From Polynucleobacter sp. es-EL-1 (GTDB lineage Bacteria > Pseudomonadota > Gammaproteobacteria > Burkholderiales > Burkholderiaceae), in contig NZ_CP061310.1 of assembly GCF_018687975.1 (NCBI RefSeq), positions 310,001-374,000 on the forward strand: 64,000 nucleotides of DNA, read 5' to 3'. This document shows, piece by piece, positions 52,629 to 61,713 of this stretch. The position numbers and the translations under genes are program-made. The notes under the pieces are model-generated. The model did no database searches, was not told where the DNA came from, and saw nothing but the letters and a program-made list of their open reading frames with translations. Numbering within the stretch: position 1 is the stretch's first letter; every line of letters starts with the position of its first letter.

Positions 52629-52752
52629 GAAATGGAGTGCTTTATGAAAGTGAAAAAATCAATAGAGAAAATGATTGGGACTCTCATCATAACAATCACT
52701 TCATTGCAGGGTCGCAAAATAGATTGGCTTTGTAGTATGCTCGGAATCAGAT

Positions 52753-53487
52753 ATGGCAAAACCACTTTCACTCGAAAAAATATTATTTAGCCAGGGCTTT
52801 GGTACGCGGCGTTATTGTAGCGACCTGGTCTATGCAGATCTCGTCAAAGTAAATGGTGTATTAGCCGAAGATCCCGAGGCGCGCTTATCTACAGAAGGCT
52901 TGATGCTAAACGTGGAGGGGCAGGATTGGGAGTTTCATGAAAAAGCCTATATCGCTTTTAATAAGCCGCCTAATTATGAGTGCTCACATAAGACCACTCA
53001 CCACCCTAGCGTGTATAGCCTTCTGCCTAAACCCTTTGTAGAGCGGGGCCTGCAGTGCGTAGGGCGATTAGATTTTGATACTACTGGCTTAATCTTAATT
53101 TCAGATGATGGGCAGTTTATTCATCGCATGACTACACCAAAGAAAAATATTGGCAAGGTGTATGAGATCACGACCCCTGAGCCAATTACCCAAAAACAAA
53201 TAGACCATCTGTTGAGTGGTGTTGTGCTAGATGACGATCCCAAGCCTTGCTATGCGAGTGCTTGTGAGCAATTGGGTGAGCATGTTTTAGCAATGACTAT
53301 TGTGGAGGGGCGCTATCATCAAGTGAAAAGAATGATGGCTGCTGTAGGTAATCACGTAGCGAAGTTGCATCGTACTAAAATCGGTCAATACGCAATGCCC
53401 GAGAGTCTAAAAGAGGGTGAGTGGTGCTGGCTCTACCCTCAGGATTTACAGTTACTCTCTAAAAGTGTGGATGCTCCCCTTGTCTAA
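52753..53487 (+). CDS. RsuA/RluB-type pseudouridine synthase
   Basis: A 244-residue protein. N-terminal S4 RNA-binding domain (LEKILFSQGFGTRRYCSDLV), then the synthase core with the catalytic Asp in GRLDFDTTGLIL, FNKPPNYECSH and EGRYHQVKRMMAAVGNHV. It modifies uridine in ribosomal RNA, probably position 516 of 16S (RsuA) or a 23S site. ATG 52753; it overlaps the pterin dehydratase start by 17 bases. Confidence 0.9.
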   Translation: MAKPLSLEKILFSQGFGTRRYCSDLVYADLVKVNGVLAEDPEARLSTEGLMLNVEGQDWEFHEKAYIAFNKPPNYECSHKTTHHPSVYSLLPKPFVERGLQCVGRLDFDTTGLILISDDGQFIHRMTTPKKNIGKVYEITTPEPITQKQIDHLLSGVVLDDDPKPCYASACEQLGEHVLAMTIVEGRYHQVKRMMAAVGNHVAKLHRTKIGQYAMPESLKEGEWCWLYPQDLQLLSKSVDAPLV

Positions 53488-53788
53488 ACCAAAACCCATT
53501 GACCAAGGCTTTGATTTTCAGCAAGAGCTTCCGCAATGGAAGGTCTCGGCAGACTCCAAAAGCCTACAGCGGCAATTTATCTTTTCTAACTTTGAAAAGG
53601 CTTTTGCGTTTATGACCCTGTGTGCAAGATTTGCAGAAGAAATTGACCATCATCCTGATTGGTCTAATTCTTGGAATCGTGTAAGCGTTTCTTTGAGCAC
53701 CCATTCTGCCGATGGACTTACTGAGCTCGATATCACCATGGCGCATGCCATGGATCAGTTCGCTAATTCAATCTTACAAAGCGAATAA
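53471..53788 (+). CDS. phhB: 4a-hydroxytetrahydrobiopterin dehydratase
   Basis: A 105-residue PCD/DCoH family protein. Seen: PQWKVSADSKSLQRQFIF, FMTLCARFAEEIDHHPDW (catalytic His pair) and NRVSVSLSTHSADGLTELD. It regenerates the pterin cofactor or otherwise dehydrates 4a-carbinolamine. ATG 53471 is chosen; the reading frame is open from 53417 inside the preceding gene. Confidence 0.85.
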   Translation: MLPLSKPKPIDQGFDFQQELPQWKVSADSKSLQRQFIFSNFEKAFAFMTLCARFAEEIDHHPDWSNSWNRVSVSLSTHSADGLTELDITMAHAMDQFANSILQSE

Positions 53789-53792
53789 GGGA

Positions 53793-54005
53793 TTAATGGT
53801 CTTCATCGCCATCTTCAGAGGTGATGCTCATGAGAATGGTGGCCAGGAGTCCGTAGACAACTTCGGTGGCAATCATGCCATCTTCATCAAGTTCATCTAT
53901 TAAATCATTGAGACAATCCTCTGTAGGCTCATTGAGAAGTGTCATGGCGCATTCGCACCCGTAGTCAAAATCTTCGTCGTTTTGGGTTTGCGTATCGTTG
54001 GTCAT
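53793..54005 (-). CDS. Small acidic hypothetical protein
   Basis: A 70-residue protein rich in Asp and Glu. It begins MTNDTQTQNDEDFDYGCEC and has a central hydrophobic helix (MIATEVVYGLLATILMSI) between two acidic ends. AAAGGATAATC is a good ribosome site upstream of ATG 54005. No family recognised. Convergent with phhB. Confidence 0.6.
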   Translation of the reverse strand: MTNDTQTQNDEDFDYGCECAMTLLNEPTEDCLNDLIDELDEDGMIATEVVYGLLATILMSITSEDGDEDH

Positions 54006-54063
54006 GATTATCCTTTGGGTGATGCTGCAGAATAGCAAAGAAACCGACCTTCGGACAGTAGTT

Positions 54064-54606
54064 TTATTTCACTAGCTGAAGAATTTCTTTGAAGTGGGGA
54101 TTATGGGTTGATGCTAACCATTCAAAGGCTAGCATTTCTGAGCTAATGAGTCTTGCTCCAGAAGACTGTAAACGTTGTAGTGCAAGCTCTTTATCCAGTG
54201 CTCGCCTTGAACCAACGCCATCAACCACAATGGCAACATCAAACTCTCGATCGAGCAAACCTAATGCAGTTTGCATGAGGCATACATGGGTTTCACAGCC
54301 CACTAAGACCAATTGGTTTCTGCCGGTCGGCAAAACCTCAACCAGTCCATCAGAACAAGCGTTGAAGTGTTCTTTGCTAATGGTTACGGTACAGAATTTT
54401 TGAATACTTTCCAGATTATTACCAAGACTTTGAGGGCTTTGTTCTGTTCCTATGATTGGGACCTCTAATAGCTTTGCAACTTGTGCCAACAATAAGCTAC
54501 GCTTTAGAACGCTTTCCCCATGCTCAATAGCTGGCATGAGGCGACCTTGAAAATCAATCATAATCAAGGTGGAGTTTTTGGGATTTATCTGTAGCGGTTT
54601 AGGCAT
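54064..54606 (-). CDS. Isochorismatase-like hydrolase
   Basis: A 180-residue cysteine hydrolase fold. Seen: TLIMIDFQGRLMP with the catalytic Asp, IGTEQSPQSLG, SKEHFNA (Lys) and LVLVGCETHVCLMQTALGLL (nucleophile Cys). Members hydrolyse amides such as nicotinamide or isochorismate; the substrate here is not determined. It is 11 bases upstream of the GNAT gene on the same strand. Confidence 0.86.
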   Translation of the reverse strand: MPKPLQINPKNSTLIMIDFQGRLMPAIEHGESVLKRSLLLAQVAKLLEVPIIGTEQSPQSLGNNLESIQKFCTVTISKEHFNACSDGLVEVLPTGRNQLVLVGCETHVCLMQTALGLLDREFDVAIVVDGVGSRRALDKELALQRLQSSGARLISSEMLAFEWLASTHNPHFKEILQLVK

Positions 54607-54617
54607 TGCATTTTCAT

Positions 54618-55133
54618 CTATAGAGTAAGGCTTACCATCTTAAAATCAGGATCGTCATCTATATCAGCAATCTCAAACCCGAGCTCACTGACTAGCCCTA
54701 GCATTTTAGGATTCGTGCCAAGAACATATCCAATCATCTTCTGAAGACCATTGTCTTTTGCGCGGGCGATGAGGTCAAGCATGAGTTGCGTTCCAATACC
54801 ATGTGAGGCATATTGATCTGCCACACTGATTGAGAACTCACAGATCAAGGTGTCGGGTGGTGTGACGTAGCGTGCGATGCCAATAATGTCATCTTGTGCT
54901 GTGACTGCTTGCAAAACTGCCACCAAAGCCATTTCTTTTGCGTAATCCAGATGCAAAATATCCTCTAAAAAGGCATCTGGAAGTTTAGAGATGGCATGGG
55001 CAAAGCGTAGGTAGCGACTTTCTGGTGAGAGATGATCAAATAGGGCAATGATGCGCTCTCGATCCGAAATGTGGATAGGGCGAATCACATAAGATTGACT
55101 ATTCCCCATTAAATAGGTGTCTGTATGCTGCAT
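54618..55133 (-). CDS. GNAT N-acetyltransferase
   Basis: A 171-residue GNAT fold protein. Seen: YVIRPIHISDRERIIALFDHLS-like start (first part YVIRPIHISD), EFSISVADQYASHGIGTQLM (CoA-binding Gly-x-Gly loop) and GYVLGTNPKMLGLVSELGFE. Such proteins may be lysine or other acetyltransferases. It probably shares a transcript with the isochorismatase gene. Confidence 0.85.
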   Translation of the reverse strand: MQHTDTYLMGNSQSYVIRPIHISDRERIIALFDHLSPESRYLRFAHAISKLPDAFLEDILHLDYAKEMALVAVLQAVTAQDDIIGIARYVTPPDTLICEFSISVADQYASHGIGTQLMLDLIARAKDNGLQKMIGYVLGTNPKMLGLVSELGFEIADIDDDPDFKMVSLTL

Positions 55134-55182
55134 GATGGTTTAGCATACCCCCATTCCCTATATCTATAAAGCCATTATTCAT

Positions 55183-56562
55183 ATGACTGAGCATCATGGA
55201 CTAGCTAAAAATACCCTAGGAGGGTTTGAGTCCATCATCATGGGTATTGCTGGTACTGCACCCGCTTTTAGTGTGGCAGTAACTACTGCCACAATTGTCT
55301 CTACTGTTGGTGTTTTATCGGTCGGTAGCGTGCTTTACTGCGGCTTGATTATGTTTGGCATCACTTTGGCGTTTATTCATCTGAGCAAAATCACCCCTAA
55401 TGCTGGGGCAGCATACGCTTGGGTTGGTCATGTCTTTGGGGCGAGCTGGGGATTTTTTGCCGGCTGGGGCTTATTAATCGCCTCAGTCTTTTTTATGGTT
55501 TCTGCCACGATTCCTGCAGCAAGCTCAACTTTATTGTTAATAGCACCTCAGTATGTAGAAAATACTGAGGCAATCGCAGGGGTGGCAGCAATCTGGTTAT
55601 CTCTGATTACTCTCATTGTGACTCGGGGTATCAAACATTCGAGTTATGTACAAATTACTTTCACTATCTTTGAGACTGCAATTCTGATTGCTTTGATTGT
55701 TGGGGGCTTGATCCACTATTGGGATGCCCCAGCGCATTTGCCCTCTATTATTTGGTTTTCACCCTTTTCATTTTCTCCTCAGCTTTTTGCTACCGGTGCG
55801 CTGACTGCCATTTTCTTTTTCTGGGGATGGGATGTGACGATGAATTTGAGTGAGGAGAGTAAGTCAAATGCCTCACAAGCATCTGGTGCTGCTAGTACGG
55901 GAGCCTTTTGGTCAGTGATCAATATGATGTTATTTTTTACGATCATGATGGTCATTATTCTCATGGTCTTAACGGATGCGGAGATCTCTAGTGCAGACAC
56001 CAATGTTCTATTCGCCGTGGCAAGCAAAATTTTCCCTGAACCCTGGAATTACTTGGCTGTTTTTTGTACGATCTTAAGTACTGTGGGAACTATCGAAACA
56101 CAGATTTTGCAATTTAGCCGCAGCCTGTTTTCAATGTCGCGCGATGGCATGTTGCATCCAGCCTATTCCAAGATACATCCTGTTTGGCAAACACCTTGGG
56201 TTGCTACGATTGTCATTTGGGTCTTAGGTATGCTTTTACTCTTTACTTCATCTTATATGCCTTCAGTGAAGTCGATTCTTTCAAGTTCTATTTTGGCAAT
56301 TGGGTTTCAGATTTGTTTTTATATGAGTTTGGCCGGATTTGCTTGTGCTTGGCACTATCGACACAAGCTGCATGCAGGCTTTGGTAATGCCTTTGGATAT
56401 GTGCTCTGGCCTTTACTATCTGCATTGTTTATGGTTTTTATCGCCATTTATAGTGTGCCAACCTTTGACCTATTGACCAATTTACTAGGAGTAGGTGGTT
56501 TGCTTATTGGCTTCATGCCGCTCTTTTTAAATCGTTGGTTAATGAGGCAACCCGTTTCATGA
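55183..56562 (+). CDS. APC family amino acid permease
   Basis: A 459-residue protein with twelve transmembrane helices. Seen: GFESIIMGIAGTAPAFS near the start, NAGAAYAWVGHVFGASWGFFAGWGLL, FFFWGWDVTMNLSEESKS and SRSLFSMSRDGMLHPAYSKIHP. It imports amino acids or amines. ATG 55183 is divergent from the GNAT gene. A second gene of the same strand, TauE-like, follows 11 bases later. Confidence 0.88.
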   Translation: MTEHHGLAKNTLGGFESIIMGIAGTAPAFSVAVTTATIVSTVGVLSVGSVLYCGLIMFGITLAFIHLSKITPNAGAAYAWVGHVFGASWGFFAGWGLLIASVFFMVSATIPAASSTLLLIAPQYVENTEAIAGVAAIWLSLITLIVTRGIKHSSYVQITFTIFETAILIALIVGGLIHYWDAPAHLPSIIWFSPFSFSPQLFATGALTAIFFFWGWDVTMNLSEESKSNASQASGAASTGAFWSVINMMLFFTIMMVIILMVLTDAEISSADTNVLFAVASKIFPEPWNYLAVFCTILSTVGTIETQILQFSRSLFSMSRDGMLHPAYSKIHPVWQTPWVATIVIWVLGMLLLFTSSYMPSVKSILSSSILAIGFQICFYMSLAGFACAWHYRHKLHAGFGNAFGYVLWPLLSALFMVFIAIYSVPTFDLLTNLLGVGGLLIGFMPLFLNRWLMRQPVS

Positions 56563-56572
56563 GCAAGCATTC

Positions 56573-57346
56573 ATGATCTATTTGCTGCAAGCTTTTAATG
56601 AGCATTCGGCGGCCTTCTTTGTTCTGGCGACAATTAGCGTTGTGACAGTTGGGATTTCTAAAAGTGGTTTTGGCGCTGGCTTGGGAGTCTTATCTTTGCC
56701 GCTGATGGCAAGTCAATCCAGTATTCATGAGGCACTAGCCATTATGTTGCCATTGTTGATTGCAATCGACTTAGTGGGTTTGCGTAGGTTTATTCAGAAT
56801 GCAGATTGGCGAATTGTTAAATTAATATTGCCACCTGCTTTTTTCGGTATGTTGTTGGGATACTTTTTCTTCTCGGTAATTACTGCGAAAACATTATCAC
56901 TTTCGATTGGGATTTTTACTCTGCTTTTTTTGATTCAGGGGTTTGTGTTATCTCATCTCAATTTGGATGGGGCTAAGCCATTTCCTTGGTTGGGCAGAAT
57001 GATGGCTTGCTTATCTGGTTTTACTTCATTTGTGGCCCATATCGGTGGACCTCCCATTACGCTTTATATGTTGAGGGAAAAAGTGGCGCCTATGGTGTAC
57101 ACCTCAACTCTGGGGATATTTTTTACAGCAATTAACTTTGGCAAGATTATTCCTTATGCGTATTTGGATTTGCTGAACTGGAGTCAGTTAGCGACTTCAT
57201 TGCTATTGCTGCCTTTAGTGCCCGTAGGGGTCTATCTGGGTTTTTACCTTGCCAAGAGAATTTCAGCAAAGTGGTATTACATTTTGGTGCAATTTTTCCT
57301 CTTGGTTGCGAGTATTAAGCTGATAGCAGATGGTTTGCTTGCATAA
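56573..57346 (+). CDS. TauE/SafE family membrane protein
   Basis: A 257-residue protein with about eight helices. Seen: VGISKSGFGAGLGVLSLPLMA and SGFTSFVAHIGGPPITLYML, two family Gly-rich motifs. Distinct from the sulfur-locus member at 33142. It may export sulfite or another anion. It overlaps the next gene's open frame, but the proposed start there is after its stop. Confidence 0.85.
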   Translation: MIYLLQAFNEHSAAFFVLATISVVTVGISKSGFGAGLGVLSLPLMASQSSIHEALAIMLPLLIAIDLVGLRRFIQNADWRIVKLILPPAFFGMLLGYFFFSVITAKTLSLSIGIFTLLFLIQGFVLSHLNLDGAKPFPWLGRMMACLSGFTSFVAHIGGPPITLYMLREKVAPMVYTSTLGIFFTAINFGKIIPYAYLDLLNWSQLATSLLLLPLVPVGVYLGFYLAKRISAKWYYILVQFFLLVASIKLIADGLLA

Positions 57347-57356
57347 TGTCAATTCA

Positions 57357-57677
57357 ATGAAAGCAATAACCATCCGATCTAATAGATACGCAGTAAGCGC
57401 TATCCTTTTTCTAGGTGCCGGCCTGTTTGGTTTAACAGTCCATGGACAGACTTATTCACCATACACACCAGCCCAATTACAGGAATTTAATAATCAACCC
57501 TTGTCGCCTGCGGAGAGTCCCTTTGGACCTGTTGACCCCCGTCTTATTCCTACAAGACCTCAGTCAACATTAGAGTCGGGCTACATTAAAAATCCAGAAG
57601 GTGAGGAGCAAGCAGAAGCGCAAGGCGCCGAATCTGCCGCCCCATTTGAACCCATTCCAACCACTTTGACCTTTTAG
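57357..57677 (+). CDS. Hypothetical exported Pro-rich protein
   Basis: A 106-residue protein with a probable signal peptide (YAVSAILFLGAGLFGLTVHG) and a Pro/Glu-rich mature part (PYTPAQLQEFNNQPLSPAES). Low complexity, no catalytic motif. ATG 57357 is chosen over an in-frame ATG at 57330 inside the preceding gene. It lies directly upstream of a periplasmic parvulin and may be processed with it (inference). Confidence 0.6.
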   Translation: MKAITIRSNRYAVSAILFLGAGLFGLTVHGQTYSPYTPAQLQEFNNQPLSPAESPFGPVDPRLIPTRPQSTLESGYIKNPEGEEQAEAQGAESAAPFEPIPTTLTF

Positions 57678-57690
57678 AAAAGACCTGTTT

Positions 57691-58509
57691 ATGAAATATT
57701 CCATCATTCGCTGGTGCTCATGCCTTGCACTATCGTCAACCCTCATTGCTCCTGCCTTCTCACAAGGAACGCTGCCTCCCAATGCAGCTGCCTCAGTCAA
57801 TGGCGTCATTATTTCAAATGATACGGTTGAGCAAGGGATTCGGAGTGCTTTAGCCCAAGGACAAAAGGATTCACCTGAGTTACGTAAAGCAGTTTTAGGA
57901 AAGTTAATTGAAATCTCGCTCTTATCTCAGCAGGCTGATAAAAATGGCCTAGCCGATTCTGAAAAGGCCAATCGCCAGCTAGCCCTGATTCGTCAAAACT
58001 ACCTGGCGGATTTAGAGTTATCCACCTTTATTGCCAATAATCCAGTGAGCGATGCTGACGTGCAAGCGGAGTACAACCGTGAGATTGCTTCTTTGGGTGC
58101 GCAAGGCATGATTGTCGAATACAAGGTAAGTGACATTGCTGTTGCTACTGAAGCAGATGCTCAAGCTGCTCTAGCCAGAATTAAAAAGGGCGAGTCTTTT
58201 GATAAGGTGGCCAAGAGCGTTTCACTGGCGCCCAATAAAACTCAAGGTGGGTTAGTTGGTTGGGTCCAAGCTGGACAAACCTTGCCACAGATCGCCGCCG
58301 TCTTGGTAACCCTCTCCAAAGGCCAGGTTTCACCAGCCCCGATTCAGATGCCACAAGGATGGTACTTAATTAAGCTTGATGATAAAAAGTCTAGCAAACC
58401 ACCTTCATTTGAACAGGCTAAGGCTGGTATTCGTAATGGTTTGGTGCAGAAAAAGCAATTTGAGTACCTGTCACAACTACGCCAAGGCGCTGCAATCGTT
58501 GTTCAGTAG
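57691..58509 (+). CDS. Periplasmic parvulin-type peptidyl-prolyl isomerase
   Basis: A 272-residue PpiC/SurA-like protein. Signal peptide is residues 1-24 (ending PAFSQG). An N-terminal helical part (DNDTVEQGIRSALAQG-like) is followed by a parvulin domain with YKVSDIAVATEADAQAALARIKKGESFDKVA, GGLVGWVQAGQTLP and MPQGWYLIKLDD. It helps fold envelope proteins. A strong terminator follows. Confidence 0.87.
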   Translation: MKYSIIRWCSCLALSSTLIAPAFSQGTLPPNAAASVNGVIISNDTVEQGIRSALAQGQKDSPELRKAVLGKLIEISLLSQQADKNGLADSEKANRQLALIRQNYLADLELSTFIANNPVSDADVQAEYNREIASLGAQGMIVEYKVSDIAVATEADAQAALARIKKGESFDKVAKSVSLAPNKTQGGLVGWVQAGQTLPQIAAVLVTLSKGQVSPAPIQMPQGWYLIKLDDKKSSKPPSFEQAKAGIRNGLVQKKQFEYLSQLRQGAAIVVQ

Positions 58510-58531
58510 TGCACACTATGCTTTCCTATAA

Positions 58532-58556
58532 GGGCGCCTATATGGCGCCCTTTTTT
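58532..58556 (+). terminator. Intrinsic terminator of parvulin gene
   Basis: GGGCGCC, five-base loop TATAT, GGCGCCC, TTTTTT. A textbook hairpin 22 bases after the stop. Confidence 0.88.
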
Positions 58557-58636
58557 ATCTAATGGTATTTCTCTATCTGCAGATGAGTTATTCAAGAGTA
58601 GATTGATTCAATCATCGTACAACTGAGGGGACCAGC

Positions 58637-59212
58637 ATGAGTAAAAATCCGTTTGATCTAAATTCGGTGGCAAATCAAGCTAAGGGTATGAAAGTCGCCA
58701 AGGCAGTTGGCGATGCAACTTTAGGGAGCGCTCAGGCCATAGCGCAGCTAAATCAACAAGCAGCCCAAGAGCTAGCTGCGCGGATTCAAAACAAAGTAGC
58801 TGAGCTCATGAAAGCCCAAAATCCCCAGTCAGCCTTTGATTATGTGCATGCTGAAGTATTGCAAGATGCTGCAAAAGAAGTGATTCAGTATCAAGCTAAA
58901 TTGTTTCAGGCAATTAATAGCGGTAATCAAGAATTGGCACAGATTGCTCAGTCCATGATTCAGGAATCTCAACAAGATTTGATTCACTTTGTGAATGAGG
59001 CTACCCAAAATGCACCTGCTGGCTCTGAACCTTACACCTCAGTATTTAAAACTTCATTTAGCAATGCTTTGCAAAACTTTGAATTAATCCGCGCTGCTAT
59101 GGCCGATTCATTTACTAACTTTGAAAAGAGTGTAGAAAAGATGAATCAGTTCACGGGTGTACAGCAAGGATCAAGTGCGAAGCCTCAATCGGGCAGAGGA
59201 AAAAAGAGTTAG
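58637..59212 (+). CDS. Phasin family protein
   Basis: A 191-residue helical, amphipathic protein. Seen: QAIAQLNQQAAQELAARIQNK, AAKEVIQYQAKLF and NALQNFELIRAAMADSFTNFEKS, as in phasins that coat polyhydroxyalkanoate granules. A basic Gly/Lys tail (SGRGKKS) could contact DNA or granule surface. GGGGACCAGC gives a moderate ribosome site. It ends four bases into the convergent nhaR. Confidence 0.85.
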   Translation: MSKNPFDLNSVANQAKGMKVAKAVGDATLGSAQAIAQLNQQAAQELAARIQNKVAELMKAQNPQSAFDYVHAEVLQDAAKEVIQYQAKLFQAINSGNQELAQIAQSMIQESQQDLIHFVNEATQNAPAGSEPYTSVFKTSFSNALQNFELIRAAMADSFTNFEKSVEKMNQFTGVQQGSSAKPQSGRGKKS

Positions 59213-60081
59213 CCTCGGATAATGGCTTCTACGAGAGGATTCTGAATCTTTTTCTCGGAGCGGATGGCGTAAAAATACTCGAAGATATCAACGCAGTCCC
59301 CCAGAACCTTCATGGCGTAGGTGTCTTCGAGTTCTTTCTGAATGATTTTTCCTGCTGGGAATACCCCCAGGCCACTGACGGCAAAGGTTTTTAATAGTGC
59401 ACTATCTTCGAATTCACCGATGATATTAGGTGACACACGGTTTTTCATAAACCACTGATCAATCGACAGTCGCACTGTAGAGTGGGAGGTTGGTAGCAGC
59501 ACTGGAATGTGGTTTAAGCATTCCGGAAATCCATGCTTTATTTGCTTGATGAGTTGATGTGGGATATACCAAGCAATGGATGAGCGAATCAATTCTTCGC
59601 TATACACATTGAGATTTTTATTATTAGGCGCAGGACGATCAGCGAGAACGATATCTAAGCGATGTAATGCCAATTCAGCCAGCAGATCTTCAAATTCACC
59701 TTCATGGGCAACTAGCTGAATATCTTGTTTTTGGAAAATTGGATCTAGAAGTCTACGAGTGACTAACTTGGATAAGCCATCTGATATACCGATCGTGATT
59801 TTGCTTTTAGGGGAGTTTGCGGCATCCCTGAGGAGTTCAGGCAACTTTTCACCAAGGGAAAAAATTTGGTCGGCAATTTCAAGTGCCTTAAAGCCAGATT
59901 CTGTGAGGGCAATGCCTCTACCTGCCGGTTTGAATAATAGGTAGCCTAAAGATTTTTCCAATTCATGGACTTGGGCGCTAATGGTCTGAATAGCCATATT
60001 GAGGCGTTCTGCAGCCTTGGACATGCTGCCCTCTTTGGCAACTACCCAAAAATAGTAGAGATGACGATAGTTATAGAGCAT
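59209..60081 (-). CDS. nhaR: LysR-type regulator, NhaR-like
   Basis: A 290-residue LysR family protein. Seen: YRHLYYFWVVAKEGSMSKAAERLNM (HTH) and FKPAGRGIALTESG, characteristic of the NhaR branch, with a substrate-binding domain following. NhaR of E. coli activates nhaA in response to sodium. No nhaA is nearby; the divergent neighbour is terC-like, so it may regulate that gene (inference). It overlaps the phasin stop by four bases. Confidence 0.85.
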   Translation of the reverse strand: MLYNYRHLYYFWVVAKEGSMSKAAERLNMAIQTISAQVHELEKSLGYLLFKPAGRGIALTESGFKALEIADQIFSLGEKLPELLRDAANSPKSKITIGISDGLSKLVTRRLLDPIFQKQDIQLVAHEGEFEDLLAELALHRLDIVLADRPAPNNKNLNVYSEELIRSSIAWYIPHQLIKQIKHGFPECLNHIPVLLPTSHSTVRLSIDQWFMKNRVSPNIIGEFEDSALLKTFAVSGLGVFPAGKIIQKELEDTYAMKVLGDCVDIFEYFYAIRSEKKIQNPLVEAIIRG

Positions 60082-60219
60082 ATTAATTATCTGTTTTTTA
60101 CGAAATTAATCTCAATATATCTCTGCTTTTACTTAAGGGCAATTCAACCTACATTAACCCCATCAAAAGCCGTAGTACTCGGCTGATCAATACATTCACC
60201 CTTCAGTGAGGAGACAAAA

Positions 60220-60915
60220 TTGGAATTATTTAGCCCGGAGTTTTTTTCGGCATTACTGGCAATCATTGTGATTGACTTGGTTTTGGCAGGCGATAACGCC
60301 ATTGTGATTGCCATGGCAGCGAGAAACTTGCCATCTCATCTACAGAAAAAAGCGATTTTATGGGGGGCAGTGGGCGCCATTGCAGTTAGAAGTGCCATGA
60401 CCCTAGTGGTGGTGTACCTGCTGAAGATTCCTGGCTTGATGTTGGTCGGTGGATTATTGCTGATCTGGATTGCTTATCGACTTCTAAAGCCTGCTCAAGA
60501 AGATGGTGAGCATGGCCCAGCTTCCACGACGTTTTGGGGGGCAATGAAGACCATCATTATTGCTGACGCTGTGATGGGACTTGATAACGTATTGGCGGTT
60601 GCAGGGGCTTCGCACGGCAGCTATGTTCTTGTTGTCTTAGGCCTACTGATTAGTATTCCCGTGGTGATATGGGGATCCACCCAGATTTTGAAATTGGTAG
60701 AACGTTTCCCTTCCATTATTTATTTGGGGGCAGCTGTATTGGCCTGGACGGCAGGAAAAATGATTACTACGGAGCCTATTTCACAAGAGTGGCTGGCAAC
60801 ACAAGCTTCCAGCTTGGAATATGTCATTCAGGCATTCATTGTCATCGGCGTTCTTGCAGGTGGTTATTTCAGCAGCAAGAATGTGGGCAAAACCACGATG
60901 ATGCAAAGACCTTGA
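60220..60915 (+). CDS. TerC family membrane protein (YjbE branch)
   Basis: A 231-residue protein with seven transmembrane helices. Seen: IVIDLVLAGDNAIVIAMAARNLP, near the start, and ADAVMGLDNVLAVAGAS in the centre, the two Asp-containing TerC motifs. TerC-type proteins take part in manganese homeostasis and metalation of exported proteins. TTG 60220 with GAGGAGACAAAA upstream is a convincing start; no ATG precedes it. No yybP-ykoY riboswitch was evident upstream. Terminator follows. Confidence 0.87.
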   Translation: MELFSPEFFSALLAIIVIDLVLAGDNAIVIAMAARNLPSHLQKKAILWGAVGAIAVRSAMTLVVVYLLKIPGLMLVGGLLLIWIAYRLLKPAQEDGEHGPASTTFWGAMKTIIIADAVMGLDNVLAVAGASHGSYVLVVLGLLISIPVVIWGSTQILKLVERFPSIIYLGAAVLAWTAGKMITTEPISQEWLATQASSLEYVIQAFIVIGVLAGGYFSSKNVGKTTMMQRP

Positions 60916-60950
60916 TGTGTTTTACCTAGTTCACCCTTAGTGCTCTTATT

Positions 60951-60976
60951 TGCCCTCTGTCCGAGGGCAATTTTTT
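60951..60976 (+). terminator. Intrinsic terminator of terC-like gene
   Basis: TGCCCTC, five-base loop TGTCC, GAGGGCA, ATTTTTT, 36 bases after the stop. Confidence 0.85.
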
Positions 60977-61087
60977 ATCCCTCTATTATTCAGTTTTAAA
61001 CTGAATTAATATCAAATAAATTCTGCTTTATTAAGAATTAATTGGGCTCTATGATCCATTCATGCAGATTTATCTCAGGAGGCAGGA

Positions 61088-61420
61088 ATGGATGTGATTT
61101 TGGAGGCAAAAGAGAATATTGAGCCTGATCTCAAGACATTCACAGAGAATCGCGTGAAGTTTTCCTTGAAGCGTCTATTTTGGATGGTTCGGAAAATCAA
61201 GGTGAAATATTCTGCAGTGCGTGAATCAAAAACCGCCTGCAATCAAAATTGCAGCATTGAGTTGCATACTTTTGATAATCGGCAAATTGAGGTCAGTTTT
61301 ACGGCAAGAGATAAGCGCATAGCCTTGGACATGGGCCTTAAAAAAATATATAAGCATGTTCAGAAGGCTTTTCATAAGAGCCAAAAGTATGGGCGGATCT
61401 CCAAGAACATCTATGTTTGA
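61088..61420 (+). CDS. HPF/RaiA-like ribosome-associated protein
   Basis: A 110-residue basic protein. The pattern ARDKRIALDMGLKKIYKHVQKAF at the C-terminus and the beta-strand segment RKIKVKYSAVRE resemble the RaiA/HPF alpha-beta fold. These proteins bind 30S and silence ribosomes under stress. The match is partial: it is divergent from classical HPF. TCAGGAGGCAGGA is an excellent ribosome site for ATG 61088. Confidence 0.65.
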   Translation: MDVILEAKENIEPDLKTFTENRVKFSLKRLFWMVRKIKVKYSAVRESKTACNQNCSIELHTFDNRQIEVSFTARDKRIALDMGLKKIYKHVQKAFHKSQKYGRISKNIYV

Positions 61421-61713
61421 AGTTTGGAATTTATGGGGATCAAGCTAAAAAGGGTGTGATCTAATCAAAAGGGTGCATGGCACATTAGTGGCAGGTAACT
61501 TTTTGACAAAAATGCGAGTTTTGGGTGGTATTGGAATGGGCTGGCCAGGTAGGCCCATGTAATCATAGGTAAAGAGAAATTTTGAAATACTCGCATCAGG
61601 CTTCGCTTTTAGGCGGGGCAACTACAATTTGCGCACTACTTTGGTGGGTGAATCGCACTTTAGACAGTAAAAAGCAGGATAATCCTCCTTTTACGCCGAA
61701 TCACTCGATCTCT
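61421..61713. other. 293-base region with hairpin before the efflux operon
   Basis: It has a dyad ATGGGC-11 bases-GCCCAT at 61536-61558, with the inner TGGCCA palindrome, and two copies of AAAGGGTG. The TolC reading frame is open back to TTG 61582, but the signal-peptide start at 61714 is preferred, so most of the region is probably leader. A metal-sensor operator is possible. Confidence 0.4.

Noticed and set aside
52524..52790. Plus-strand frame of 88 residues bridging DUF2889 and the pseudouridine synthase
   Set aside because: It is antisense to one gene and out of frame with the next; no motif.
60082..60219. yybP-ykoY manganese riboswitch ahead of the terC-like gene
   Set aside because: The 138-base gap lacks the conserved riboswitch core sequences, and the promoter region appears simple.
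61582..61713. 44-residue N-terminal extension of the TolC-family protein
   Set aside because: It would place a hydrophobic and a polar segment in front of a good signal peptide; the TTG start is weak.
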